Source: Stenotrophomonas sp. BIO128-Bstrain (GTDB taxonomy: Bacteria > Pseudomonadota > Gammaproteobacteria > Xanthomonadales > Xanthomonadaceae). Taken from it: 64,000 nt of DNA. The stretch lies in NCBI RefSeq assembly GCF_030128875.1, contig NZ_CP124620.1, forward strand, positions 3,286,001-3,350,000, written 5' to 3'. Both the position numbers and the translations under genes were made by a program. Of the stretch, positions 8,799 to 18,300 are shown one piece after another. The notes below the pieces were generated by a model. The model was not told where the DNA came from. It saw nothing but the letters and a program-made list of their open reading frames with translations, and searched no databases. The stretch's first letter is position 1. The number at the start of each line of letters is the position of its first letter.

Positions 8799-9211
8799 CG
8801 TGGTGCGCCCGGCACCGGCGGCAACAGGCGCAGGCTGCGCCATTGCAGCTGCTCGCCATTGCCCTCGCCCCAGCGTACCTGCAGGGTGATCTGTGCCAGG
8901 GTCGGGCCGCCAACGTCCACCGTGACCGGACCGGTAGCGCTGCGGGGCTCCTGGTAGGGCGCCACCTGCAGTTGCCAGCGGTACCTGCCCTGCTCCCACT
9001 CTCCCTGCGTGCTGCCTTCCTGCAAGGGGCTTTCCACCCCCGTGCTGGCCAGCAATGATTGCGCATACAGTGTCGCGCGGCTGCGCACGTCGGCCTGCCC
9101 GACCTGGCGCGCCGCGCCGGACAGGCTGCCCAGCAGCAGGGTCAGCGCAAGCGCCAGCAGCGCGAAGGCGATGATCACCTCCAGCAGCGAATACCCACGC
9201 TGGCGCCTCAT
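8795..9211 (-). CDS. xpsI: Type II secretion minor pseudopilin XpsI (GspI)
   Basis: XpsI is a 138-residue minor pseudopilin that nucleates the tip complex with XpsJ and XpsK. The leader MRRQRG is followed by YSLLEVIIAFALLALALTLL, a textbook prepilin N-terminus with Glu5. The remainder is the small GspI globular domain. The ATG at 9211 overlaps the xpsH stop as ATGA. The frame runs open for over 1.5 kb upstream, but only this last part matches a family and has a start in the right place. Confidence 0.92.
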   Translation of the reverse strand: MRRQRGYSLLEVIIAFALLALALTLLLGSLSGAARQVGQADVRSRATLYAQSLLASTGVESPLQEGSTQGEWEQGRYRWQLQVAPYQEPRSATGPVTVDVGGPTLAQITLQVRWGEGNGEQLQWRSLRLLPPVPGAPR

Positions 9212-9693
9212 CGGCCCTCCCGGCGCGGGCCGGCACGCACTTCGCCGGTGATCCAGCCCACGTGGATGTCCCAGGCTGCGCCCCGCGTGCTCACTTCGAT
9301 GGTGCCGCCACTGGCGGCGCCGTCGGCGAAGAAGGCGATCGCGCCCTGCCCGGGTGCGGCACCGAGCTGGCCGGCGCCACGGAACCGTACATCCAACGCC
9401 GCCGGAATCTGCCCGTGGCGGCCGTTGGCCGCCTGCCACGTCCGCGCACGCGGGTCGATCACGAAGCGCTGGGTCTGCCCGGTAGCGATCGCCTGGGTAC
9501 GCGTGTAACGCAGCTGGGTGGCGATTTCCTTGCCGGCATTGCGCAGGCGCATGCCGTCGATGCCGCCGTTCATCGCGGTGGCGGTGACCACGCCGATGAT
9601 GGCGATCAGCGCGACCACCAGCAGCATTTCCAGCAACGACAGGCCACGCGCATGCATGCCCGTGGGCACGCGGCGCGGCGGTCTGCTCGGCAT
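9208..9693 (-). CDS. xpsH: Type II secretion minor pseudopilin XpsH (GspH)
   Basis: XpsH is a minor pseudopilin that connects the tip complex to the XpsG shaft. The 161-residue product has a long leader ending in MHARG, then LSLLEMLLVVALIAIIGVV with Glu5, and a GspH/FimT-type beta domain (TQLRYTRTQAIATGQTQRF). The reading frame can be extended to a TTG at 9711. I prefer the ATG at 9693, with a GGAG sequence about 11 bases upstream; an ATG at 9657 that gives a normal short leader is also possible. It overlaps xpsI by four bases. Confidence 0.88.
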   Translation of the reverse strand: MPSRPPRRVPTGMHARGLSLLEMLLVVALIAIIGVVTATAMNGGIDGMRLRNAGKEIATQLRYTRTQAIATGQTQRFVIDPRARTWQAANGRHGQIPAALDVRFRGAGQLGAAPGQGAIAFFADGAASGGTIEVSTRGAAWDIHVGWITGEVRAGPRREGR

Positions 9694-9717
9694 GGACCAC
9701 AGTGCTCCCAATGCCGA

Positions 9718-10149
9718 TTACTCGTACCGGATGTCCGCGTCGTAACTGCTGCCGCCCACCTTGCCATCCTTGCCCAGGCTGATCAGGTCGTACGGCTGGC
9801 CTTCGCCCGGGACGCGGTACTCCAGCGCGTGGCCCCACGGGTCGTTGAGATCGGCCGGCTTGGCGTACGGACCGAGCCAGCCGGCACTGCCGCTGGGCTG
9901 GGTGACCAGATCCTCCAGCTTGGCCGGCAGCTTGCCGGTGTCCAGCTGGTAGTTGTCGATCTTGCCGGCCATGGTCTGCACCTGCGCCTTGGCGATGTTG
10001 GCCTTGCCGCGGTCGGCGCCGCCGAGCACTCGGCTGCCGACCAGGGTCAGCACCGCGCCGATCAGCACGATGACGATGATGATTTCCAGCAGGCTCATGC
10101 CGGACTGGTGGCGCGCGGAAGAGAAGCGGGTCAGGCGGCGGCGTTGCAT
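9718..10149 (-). CDS. xpsG: Type II secretion major pseudopilin XpsG (GspG)
   Basis: XpsG polymerises into the pseudopilus shaft that pushes substrates through the secretin. The 143-residue product has the leader MQRRRLTRFSSARHQSG, then MSLLEIIIVIVLIGAVLTLV with Glu5. It contains the GspG hallmark region around TMAGKIDNYQLDTGKLPAKLEDLV and the calcium-site DLNDPWGHALEY and YDLISLGKDGKVGG. An in-frame start six codons earlier exists, but MQRRR gives the more usual leader. A prepilin peptidase gene, needed for cleavage, is not in this window. Confidence 0.95.
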   Translation of the reverse strand: MQRRRLTRFSSARHQSGMSLLEIIIVIVLIGAVLTLVGSRVLGGADRGKANIAKAQVQTMAGKIDNYQLDTGKLPAKLEDLVTQPSGSAGWLGPYAKPADLNDPWGHALEYRVPGEGQPYDLISLGKDGKVGGSSYDADIRYE

Positions 10150-10197
10150 GTGGCAGGCTCCTTGCATCGAATCGTAGAGGTGTTGACCAGCGGCCGG

Positions 10198-11418
10198 TCA
10201 GCCGATGGCATTGGTCAGGTCGTACAGCGGCACCAGCACGGCCACGATCACCAGGCCGACCACCGAGGCCAGCACCAGGGTGATCACCGGCACCAGTGCC
10301 GACAGCAGACGGTCGATCGCGCGCGCGCTTTCCTGCTCGAACGTATCGGCGGTCTTGAGCAGCATCGTATCCAGCGCACCGGATTCCTCGCCGACCTGGA
10401 TCATCTGCAGTGCCAGCCGCGGAAACCGCTTGCCCCGCGACAGCGAGGCCGACAGCCCGTTGCCATTCTTGACCTCGTCGCTGGCGGCATCCACGTCGGC
10501 AGCCAGCGCGCGGTTGCTCAACACATTGCGCGCGATGCCCAGGCCGGACAGCAGTGGCACGCCGTTGCGCAGCAGCGTGCCCAGCGTGCGGGCCAGGCGT
10601 GCGGTCTCCAGCTTGCCCAGCAGCGGGCCGATGCCTTTGCGCTGCAGCAGCCAGCCATCCACGGCCAGGCGCGCGGCCGGTTGCCGCAGCCGCCGTTCCA
10701 CTACCAGCGCGATCACGGCCGGCACCACGATCATGATGACCCAGCCTTCGCGCACCACCAGCCCGGCGGTGAGCACCCACTGGGTGAACCAGGGCAGCGC
10801 GACATCCAGGCTCTCGTACATCAGCGCGAACTGCGGCACGACGTAACCCAGCAGGAACAGCAGCGCACCGCCGACCACCACCAACAGGATCGCCGGGTAG
10901 ATCAGCGCGTTGATCACGCGCCCTTTCAGCTCGGCGCTGCGCTCGAGGTAATCCGAGAGTCGCTGCAGGGTGTCGTGCAGGCTGCCGCCGGCCTCACCGG
11001 CGCGCACCATGTTGATGTACAGCCGGGAGAACAATCCGTGCTGGCGTTCCAGCGCGGTCGAGAGTGGTGCGCCACCGCGCACGATGTCGCGGATGTCGGT
11101 GATGACGCGGCGGGTACGCTCGTCTTCGGGCAGTTCCAGCAGGATGCTCAGCGCGCGGTCCAGCGGCTGGCCGGCACCGAGCAGCGTGGCCAGCTGCTGG
11201 GTGAACTGCACCAGCGCGCCGCCATCGAACGGCTTGCGGCGCAGCAGCGCCAGCCACGACGACGCCCCAGCGACACCCTCGCTGGCCAGACGTGCCTCCA
11301 TCGGCATGTGGCCCTGGTCCTGCAGCCGCGCGGCGACCTCCGCTTCGCTGGCTGCCTCCATCTGGCCATCGAACAGTTCGCCGTGGGCATTGAGCGCCTT
11401 GTAGCGGTACTGGGGCAT
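10198..11418 (-). CDS. xpsF: Type II secretion platform protein XpsF (GspF)
   Basis: XpsF is the polytopic inner-membrane core of the type II platform. The 406-residue product opens with MPQYRYKALNAHGELFDGQM and carries two copies of the GspF cytoplasmic domain, around residues 70-190 and 275-395. There are three membrane stretches (ALIYPAILLVVVGGALLFLLG, the segment after PWFTQWVLTAG, and VPVITLVLASVVGLVIVAVLVP). The VRAGEAGGSLHDTLQRLSDYLE and IQVGEESGALDTML motifs mark the two repeats. I start at 11418 rather than 11463 because the family begins at this methionine. The gene follows xpsE by 37 bases. Confidence 0.95.
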   Translation of the reverse strand: MPQYRYKALNAHGELFDGQMEAASEAEVAARLQDQGHMPMEARLASEGVAGASSWLALLRRKPFDGGALVQFTQQLATLLGAGQPLDRALSILLELPEDERTRRVITDIRDIVRGGAPLSTALERQHGLFSRLYINMVRAGEAGGSLHDTLQRLSDYLERSAELKGRVINALIYPAILLVVVGGALLFLLGYVVPQFALMYESLDVALPWFTQWVLTAGLVVREGWVIMIVVPAVIALVVERRLRQPAARLAVDGWLLQRKGIGPLLGKLETARLARTLGTLLRNGVPLLSGLGIARNVLSNRALAADVDAASDEVKNGNGLSASLSRGKRFPRLALQMIQVGEESGALDTMLLKTADTFEQESARAIDRLLSALVPVITLVLASVVGLVIVAVLVPLYDLTNAIG

Positions 11419-11455
11419 GCTCAGCCACCCACCCGGTATTGGCCGCAGGCACGCA

Positions 11456-13183
11456 TCAGGCATCCTCCGTCACGCGCAGCACTTCTTCCAGCGTGGTGTG
11501 GCCCTGCAGGGCTTTGGACAGCCCGTCTTCGTACATGGTGCGCATGCCCGCGGCACGCGCGATCTGCTCGATCTCGCCCATCCCGGCCCGACGCATCACC
11601 GCACTGCGCAGCGCATCGTTCATCACCAGGAATTCCACGATGGTGGTCCGGCCCAGGTACCCGGTCGGTGCGATCGCCGAGGGCTGCGCTCGATACAGGA
11701 AAATCTCACCCTCCGGCTGCAGCCGGCGCAGGCCGAATTTATCGATCTCTTCGGGCGATGCGCGATAGCGCTGGGCGTGCTGGGGCTCCAGCCTGCGCAC
11801 CAGGCGCTGGGCCAGGATGCCATTGATGGTGGAGGTGAGCAGATAATCTTCCACGCCCATGTCGAGCAGGCGGGTGATGCCGCCTGCGGCGTTGTTGGTG
11901 TGCAGCGTGGACAGCACCAGGTGGCCGGTGAGCGCGGACTGGATCGCGATGCGCGCGGTTTCCAGGTCGCGCATTTCACCGATCATGATGATGTCCGGGT
12001 CCTGGCGCACGATGCTGCGCAGCGCATTGGCGAAATCCAGCCCGATCTGCGGCTTGGCCTGGATCTGGTTGATGCCTTCGATCTGGTACTCCACCGGATC
12101 TTCGACGGTGATGATCTTGACGTCGGCGGTATTGAGCTGGCTCAGCGCGGTGTACAGCGTGGTGGTCTTGCCCGAACCGGTCGGGCCGGTGACCAGCAGG
12201 ATGCCGTGTGGCTGTTCCAGCACCTTGCGGAACTGCGGCAGGAACGCCTCGGTGAACCCCAACCGATGGAAATCGAACACAACGGTGTCGCGGTCGAGCA
12301 GACGCATGACCACGCTTTCGCCGTGCGCGGTCGGTACGCTGCTCACGCGCAGGTCCAGTTCCTTGCCCTGCACGCGCAGCATGATGCGGCCGTCCTGCGG
12401 CAGGCGACGTTCGGCGATGTTGAGCCGCGCCATGATCTTGATGCGGCTGATCACCGCAGCGGTGAGATTCACCGGCGGGCTTTCCCCTTCGATCAGCACG
12501 CCGTCTACGCGGTAGCGCACCTTCAGGCGATTCTCGAACGGTTCGATATGAATATCGGAGGCGCGCAGTTCCACCGCCCGCTGGATCACGAGATTGACCA
12601 GCCGGATCACCGGCGCTTCGGACGCCAGGTCGCGCAGGTGTTCGATGTCGTCGACCGCCGCACCTTCACCGTCCGCGGTTTCGATGATCGCGCCCATCGC
12701 GCTGCGGCCCTGGCCGAACCAGCGCTCGATCAGATCATCGATTTCCGAGCGCAGGCCGACATGCAGGCGGACCGGCAGCGCCATCGCCAGCTGCACGGCG
12801 TCGGCCGCATACGGGTCCTGTGGATCGGACAGCCACAGATCCAGCGCGTCGTCCTGCAACGCGAGGGGGCAGACATGAAACTGCTTGAGGAATCGCACCG
12901 TCAGCGGCAGCCCGTCCAGCAGCGCTTCGGGCGGCGATTCCGGCACGGCCTTGGCGTCGAGCAGCGGCAGCCCGAGAACCTCGGCGCAGGTCTGTGCATG
13001 GTCGCGCTCTGATACCAGCCCCAGGCGGACCAGCAGGCCGAGCAGGCTGCCACCGGATTCACGGTGCAGCGGACGCGCGCGGGCCAGATCGCTGTCCTTG
13101 AGCCGACCTTTCTCCAGCAATACCCCGACGATGCGGGATTCAGCGGTGGATTCTGCAGTGGGGTCCTGGGCAACCGCGTTCAA
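11456..13183 (-). CDS. xpsE: Type II secretion ATPase XpsE (GspE)
   Basis: XpsE powers pseudopilus assembly from the cytoplasmic face of the membrane. The 575-residue product has N-terminal XpsL-binding domains and a RecA-like motor. Walker A is GPTGSGKTTT, the Asp box is ITVEDPVEYQIEGINQIQ, Walker B is VRQDPDIIMIGEMRDLETA, and the His box is STLHTNNA. The region where most GspE proteins carry a four-cysteine zinc site (after LVRRL) reads EPQHAQRYRA and has no cysteine. It is the first gene of the xps operon in this window and lies about 125 bp downstream of the protease terminator, so the operon promoter is probably in that gap. Confidence 0.96.
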   Translation of the reverse strand: MNAVAQDPTAESTAESRIVGVLLEKGRLKDSDLARARPLHRESGGSLLGLLVRLGLVSERDHAQTCAEVLGLPLLDAKAVPESPPEALLDGLPLTVRFLKQFHVCPLALQDDALDLWLSDPQDPYAADAVQLAMALPVRLHVGLRSEIDDLIERWFGQGRSAMGAIIETADGEGAAVDDIEHLRDLASEAPVIRLVNLVIQRAVELRASDIHIEPFENRLKVRYRVDGVLIEGESPPVNLTAAVISRIKIMARLNIAERRLPQDGRIMLRVQGKELDLRVSSVPTAHGESVVMRLLDRDTVVFDFHRLGFTEAFLPQFRKVLEQPHGILLVTGPTGSGKTTTLYTALSQLNTADVKIITVEDPVEYQIEGINQIQAKPQIGLDFANALRSIVRQDPDIIMIGEMRDLETARIAIQSALTGHLVLSTLHTNNAAGGITRLLDMGVEDYLLTSTINGILAQRLVRRLEPQHAQRYRASPEEIDKFGLRRLQPEGEIFLYRAQPSAIAPTGYLGRTTIVEFLVMNDALRSAVMRRAGMGEIEQIARAAGMRTMYEDGLSKALQGHTTLEEVLRVTEDA

Positions 13184-13257
13184 GAAGCTTCTCCTGGCAA
13201 CCGCTGCGACTTTAGCAGTTCACCGCGATCGTACGCGGGATTCCACACCGTCCAGAT

Positions 13258-13294
13258 GTAAAAACGGGAGCCCGTCACATGACGGACTCCCGTG
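13258..13294 (-). terminator. Rho-independent terminator of the subtilisin-like protease gene
   Basis: On the minus strand the arms ACGGGAGTCCGTC and GACGGGCTCCCGT form a long imperfect hairpin just after the protease stop codon, and five T residues follow. This separates the protease transcript from the xps operon. Confidence 0.8.
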
Positions 13295-13308
13295 GCGTTT
13301 GACCCGTA

Positions 13309-15162
13309 TTACTGGTTGGCGAGAATGCTCACGCCGCTGAACGCGGACTCGCCCACCACCTTGATGTAATACGTTCCGGCCACCGGTGCGGTGAAGCGCA
13401 CGGTTTCACTGTTGCCCGGACGCGTGGACTTGGCATCGAACGCGGTCGCGGTCGGCTCCTTGCCCTGGCTCACATACACCGAGACGTTGCCGCTGCCGCC
13501 GTAGGTGAGCAGGCTCAGTACCTTGCCGGCCTGCGCCTCGAAGCTGTAAAGCACTTCGCTGCCACCGGCGCCGCTCAGGCCACCCACGGCGACCTTGTTG
13601 GTCAGCGGGGTCGCCACCGGACCGCAGTTCTCGGTGCACTCTTCTTCCAGCGCCTTGTCCAGGGCCGCCTTGGCATCGACGATGCCGGTGCCGATCGGGG
13701 TGGCGGTCGGGATGGTCACCGGGAACGCCCGCGCGGTCTGCTTGAGCAGTGCTTCCAGCGCGGCCGGGGTGAGCGGATCCTTGCCGGCCGCGGCGACCGC
13801 GCCCTGCACCAGCGCCGCCACCGCCGCAACGTGCGGAGAGGCCATCGAGGTACCGGCCATGCCCATGTAGCTGTAGGCACCGGAGGTCGGCGTGGTCAGG
13901 CCGTTGTAGCCGGACTGCCACACGTAACCGCCCGGGTTGCCGTCTACGCTGCCGCCACCGCCCGGGCCGGACAGATCCACTACCGGGCCGAAGTTGGAGT
14001 AGTAGGCGATGCCGCCGGTGATGCGGGTGGCGCCGACCGCCACCACGTTGGCGCAGCTGGCCGGCCGGAAGTTGGCCGCGTTGGAGGCCGAGTTGCCGGC
14101 GGCGACCACCACGGTGGTGCCCCGCGATACCGCACCGTTGATGGCGTCCTGGTAGAGCGCATCGCATGCGCCGCCACCGCCCAGGCTCATGTTGATGACC
14201 TCGGCCGGGTTGGCATTGGCCGGAACCCCGGCAACGGTGCCGCCGGAGGCCCAGGTGATCGCATCGGCGATGTCGGAGAGGTAGCCGCCGCACTTGCCGA
14301 GCACGCGCACCGGCAGCACGCGGGCCTTGTACGCGACGCCTGCCATGCCGACGCCATTGTTGGTGGATTCGGCGATGGTGCCGGCCACGTGGGTGCCGTG
14401 CCAGGAACTGTCATCGGCCAGCGAGCCGGCATAGCACTCGTTGTCGTTCTCCACCCAGTCACCGTAATCCAGCGCGCCGGGCACGCGGTCATCGGTGACG
14501 CGGCGGGAGGTCTCCGCGTCGCTGATGAAGTCGTAGCCTTCCAGCAGATTGCCGGAGAAGTCCGGATGCTGCGGCAGGATGCCGGTATCGAGCACCGCCA
14601 CCACTACGCCTTCGCCCTGGGCGATGTCCCACGCGGCCGGCGCATTGATGCCGCCGGTAGCGCTGTTCAGATGCCACTGGTACTGCGCGTAGTACGGATC
14701 GTTCGGCACCAGCTGCGGGGTCGCGTCGCGCGGGCGCACATCGGTGCGCTGCAGCTTCACGTCCACTTCGGCGTACTGCACGGAAGGATCGGCCTTGATC
14801 TCGGCCAGCACCTTCTGCAGTTCGGCCGGGCTCAAGCGGCCCTGCAGGCGGATCAGATCGGCACCGACACCGAGCTTGCGCACGATCTGCGGGTTCACCG
14901 CGCTGGCACGCCCGGCGGCGGAGCCACCGACACTGGCGCGGGCGACCGCCGACTGCACGGCCGTCAGCTTGGCCGAACGATCCGTGGCCGCGGCACTGCC
15001 GGGGCGGTACTTGACGATGATGCGCTCTGCGCCCTGGGCGGCAGCCGGCTGGCGCACCGGCTCCTTGGCCGGCAGGCCCGCGGCATAGGCGCTGGCGCCT
15101 GCGGACAACGACAGCACGGCGGCTGCCAGCACATTGATGCGAAGGTTCTGCTTACTGGTCAC
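13309..15162 (-). CDS. Secreted subtilisin-like serine protease (S8), StmPr type
   Basis: A 617-residue secreted protease of the S8 family, resembling the extracellular serine proteases of Stenotrophomonas and Xanthomonas. The GTG at 15162 is preferred over an ATG ten codons earlier because an AGAGGA sequence sits at the right distance and the product then starts directly with a signal peptide (TSKQNLRINVLAAAVLSLSAG). A propeptide follows to about residue 140. The catalytic triad is visible as D192 (VLDTGI), H255 (HGTHVAG) and S439 (GTSMASPH), with the oxyanion Asn357 in AAGNSA. After an EECTENCGP linker a C-terminal PPC-type beta domain ends the chain and is usually removed on maturation. 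It lies beside the Xps operon; export by that system is likely from what is known in S. maltophilia. Confidence 0.93.
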   Translation of the reverse strand: MTSKQNLRINVLAAAVLSLSAGASAYAAGLPAKEPVRQPAAAQGAERIIVKYRPGSAAATDRSAKLTAVQSAVARASVGGSAAGRASAVNPQIVRKLGVGADLIRLQGRLSPAELQKVLAEIKADPSVQYAEVDVKLQRTDVRPRDATPQLVPNDPYYAQYQWHLNSATGGINAPAAWDIAQGEGVVVAVLDTGILPQHPDFSGNLLEGYDFISDAETSRRVTDDRVPGALDYGDWVENDNECYAGSLADDSSWHGTHVAGTIAESTNNGVGMAGVAYKARVLPVRVLGKCGGYLSDIADAITWASGGTVAGVPANANPAEVINMSLGGGGACDALYQDAINGAVSRGTTVVVAAGNSASNAANFRPASCANVVAVGATRITGGIAYYSNFGPVVDLSGPGGGGSVDGNPGGYVWQSGYNGLTTPTSGAYSYMGMAGTSMASPHVAAVAALVQGAVAAAGKDPLTPAALEALLKQTARAFPVTIPTATPIGTGIVDAKAALDKALEEECTENCGPVATPLTNKVAVGGLSGAGGSEVLYSFEAQAGKVLSLLTYGGSGNVSVYVSQGKEPTATAFDAKSTRPGNSETVRFTAPVAGTYYIKVVGESAFSGVSILANQ

Positions 15163-15286
15163 GTTGACGTCCTCTTCAAGGTCATGGATCAAACGACTGT
15201 TCAGGCCAACACTCCATGCGAGCTCCCTGGCCGGCCCTGGCCAGGGTTCCCGTGACCCGCCCCCTCAGGCCTTGCATTGCGTTGCG

Positions 15287-15308
15287 GCGGGGCCGCGCAC
15301 GGCCCCGC
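15287..15308 (-). terminator. GC-rich hairpin after the autotransporter gene
   Basis: The arms GCGGGGCC and GGCCCCGC around a six-base loop form a stable hairpin 11 bases past the stop of the autotransporter gene. There is no T tract on the minus strand, so it may act as a weak or Rho-dependent terminator or as a 3' end stabiliser. Confidence 0.35.
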
Positions 15309-15319
15309 GTTGAAACGGC

Positions 15320-18300
15320 TTACCAGCCAAAGCCGGCACCCACGCCGACCGAGCTGTCATCACTGCTGAAGGCACCGCCCAGGGTCACCGTGGCGCGCTC
15401 GCTGAGCGCACGCTGGTAGCCCAGCGACAGGGCCGATTCACCGCCCTGGAAACCGACGCCGACACCGACGCGGTTCTGGGTGCGCACGCCGGCGGCGCTG
15501 GTGGCCATGTTGAGCATGGCCGCGCTCATCGCGCCCTGGCGATCGATGCGGCGGTCCTGGTGACGCAGGCGCTGGTCGATCTCGCCCTTGTAGATGTCGA
15601 AGCTGTCGGCCATCGAGGTGAAGCGCTGGTCGGTGTAGCTGTTGGCGGTCGCGATGCCGCCATCCAGCTGGCCTTTGTTGACCGCATCCGTGGCCTGCGT
15701 ACCGGCCGCGACGTTGGCGACCTGTCGCTCGTTGCCGACGCTGCCGACCGAGACGGTGTCGGCACGATCGGCGACCGAGCCCTGGCCCAGCGCCACCGAG
15801 TTGGCCGCCGAGGCGGTCGCGCCCTGGCCGATGGCCGTGGCCGAGGCCCCGCTTGCGACGGCACCGTCACCCATCGCCACCGCGTTGACGGCGGCAGGTG
15901 CGGCCGCCGGCGCGTTGATTGGCTGACTGCTGCCGACACTTGCAGCGGTCGGCGCGCCTTGCACGTTGGCGACGACGGTTTCGCTGGCAGCGCTGATGAC
16001 GCTGGCCTCCTGCACAGCGCTGGTGTCCGCTGCGACGCTGGCAGTCGCCAGCGAGGCAGTCCGTGCACGTGCACTGCCACTGCTGCCACCGGCGACACGC
16101 TGATCGAGGTCGCTGACCTTGCGGTCCAGCGCACCCAGTGCATCGCCGACATTGCTGTACGTCGCGCCCTGGATCACATAGTTCGGCGCAACGAACACGC
16201 CCTGCATGCCGACACTGGCCCCGCCGCCGAGGAAGGTGGCGACATCGGTGAGCGACTGGAACAACTGCCCGCCGTTGATCGCCTGGCGGCTGCCGGATGC
16301 GATCGAACCGCTGCCGACGTTGTCCAGCGTGGTGCCCTGCAGACCCGAGAGGGTGAGCGTGTCGCGGCTGCTGTCGTCGTAGGTCAGCGCATTGGCGGTG
16401 ACGTTCTCGACCGAGCCGATCCGGGTGTCGATATCACCGACCTGGGTTTCCACCGCACCCACGCGCTGGTTGGTGGTGTTGAGCTGGCCGCCGGTCACCG
16501 CATCGGTGCTGCCCGCCGCGATGCGACCGGCACCCACATTGACGATGCGGCGTGTCGCCGGGCCATCGGTGCCGTTGCCGCCACCGACCGAGACCACATT
16601 GGCTTCGACCGCGCGCGAGCCGGCGCCCAATGCCACCGCGTTGGCACCGGAGACGCCTGCCGCCGACCCGATCGCGATGCTGTTGGCCCCGTTGCTGGCG
16701 AACGCACCGTTGCCGATCGCCACGCCGTTGGTCGCATTGGTCGAGGCCTGGCGACCAATCACGGTGCTGTTGGCACCGCGTGCCGAGGCATCGGCACCGA
16801 CGGCCGTGGCACCGGTGGCCGAGGCGACCGCTGCGGTACCCAGTGCACTGCTGCGTGTTGCGCTGGCCGTGGCGCCGGAACCGGCGGCGAGTGCATCACT
16901 GCCGCTGGCCGTGGCCACGCCGCTGCCGCTGGCCTGGAAGTGCTTGCCGACCGCATCGGCCGTGGTAGCGACCGAATCCAGCTGCGACTTGGTCACCGCG
17001 TCACTGGCATTGACCGCATCCCCGACATTGGTGATGCGCCGCGTCGCCGGGCCGGTGGTGCCGTTACCGCCGCCGACCGAGACCACATTTGCCTCGCTGG
17101 TGCGGGCACCGGCGCCGAGCGCGACGCTGCCGGCACCACTGGCCGACGAACTGGTGCCCAGTGCGGTGGCATTGATGCCGCTGTAGGCATAGCTGTCCTG
17201 GCCGATGGCGGTGGACCCCTGCGAGGTCGCCCAGGCCAGCTGCCCGACCGCCGTGGTGCGTGCCGCGGTTGCCCAGGCGTTGGAACCGGCAGCCACACTG
17301 TTGTCGCCGCTGGCCTGTGATGCGTAGCCGATCGCATTGGCGTAGCTGCCCGAGGCGGCGCTGCCCCAGCCCAGTGCGGAGGCGTAATCGCCACTGGCTT
17401 CGGCTCCGTAGCCCAACGCCGTGGTGCGCGCGCCGCTGGCCGCGCTGAACGTGCCGACGGCGGTGCTGTAGTCACTGCCGGCTTCGGCGCTGTAGCCGAA
17501 GGCCGAGGACTGCAACCCGGCCGCCGTGGCACCGGCACCGGTCGCGGTGCTGAAGCTTCCGTCGGCCTGCGCCCCCGCACCGAGCGCGGTGGCACCGACG
17601 GCGCTGGCGCTGGTGGCCTTGTCGAGCAACACGTTGCCGTTCTCATCTTCGTAATACAACGCACCACCGATGGCGGTCGCCGAGTCGGCCGTGGCCGAGG
17701 CGTTGAAGCCCGACGCAGAGGCATTGCGCCCCGACGCCAGCGCGCCGCTGCCGTAGGCCGAGGCCCCGGTACCGAACGCATTGGCCGCCTCACCCGCCGC
17801 AGTGGCATACGCCCCGTCGACGAAGCTGCCGACGTCATCGCCGTTGCCGCTGCCCGAGGCCTGGAAGAACCGGCTGGTGGTTTCGGCCACATCGGCGACC
17901 GCACTGAGCTGATCGACGTTCACCGCGTCGGTGCCTTCCGTACCAGCGGCGACGTTGGTGATCTGCCGCTGCGCGGTGGCGGTGCCGACCGAGACCGAGT
18001 TGTCGCGATCCGCGGTGGAACCGGCGCCGAGCGCAACACTGTTCACGCCTTCCGCGCTGGCACTGGCACCCAGTGCCGTGGCATTGCCCGCATCGGCCCA
18101 CGAGTTCCAGCCGATCGCCGTGGCGTAATCATCGGTTGCCCACGCGCCCGCACCGAAGGCCGAGGCACCGGTACCCGATGCGCGCGACGGCAGCAGACCG
18201 AAGAAGGTCGTGCCACCGATCGCCACGCTCTCATCGCCGGTGGCTTCGGAGTACTCACCCACCGCCACCGCACCAGCGCCGGAGGCCGTCGAGGCCGCAC

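Noticed and set aside
8795..10780. A single 661-codon frame spanning xpsI and upstream DNA
   Set aside because: Only its last 138 codons form a protein family member; the earlier part is antiphase to xpsH, xpsG and xpsF.
15160..15192. ATG at 15192 as start of the subtilisin-like protease
   Set aside because: No ribosome-binding site precedes it, and it would put ten acidic residues before the signal peptide; the GTG at 15162 has both a good site and a proper N-terminus.
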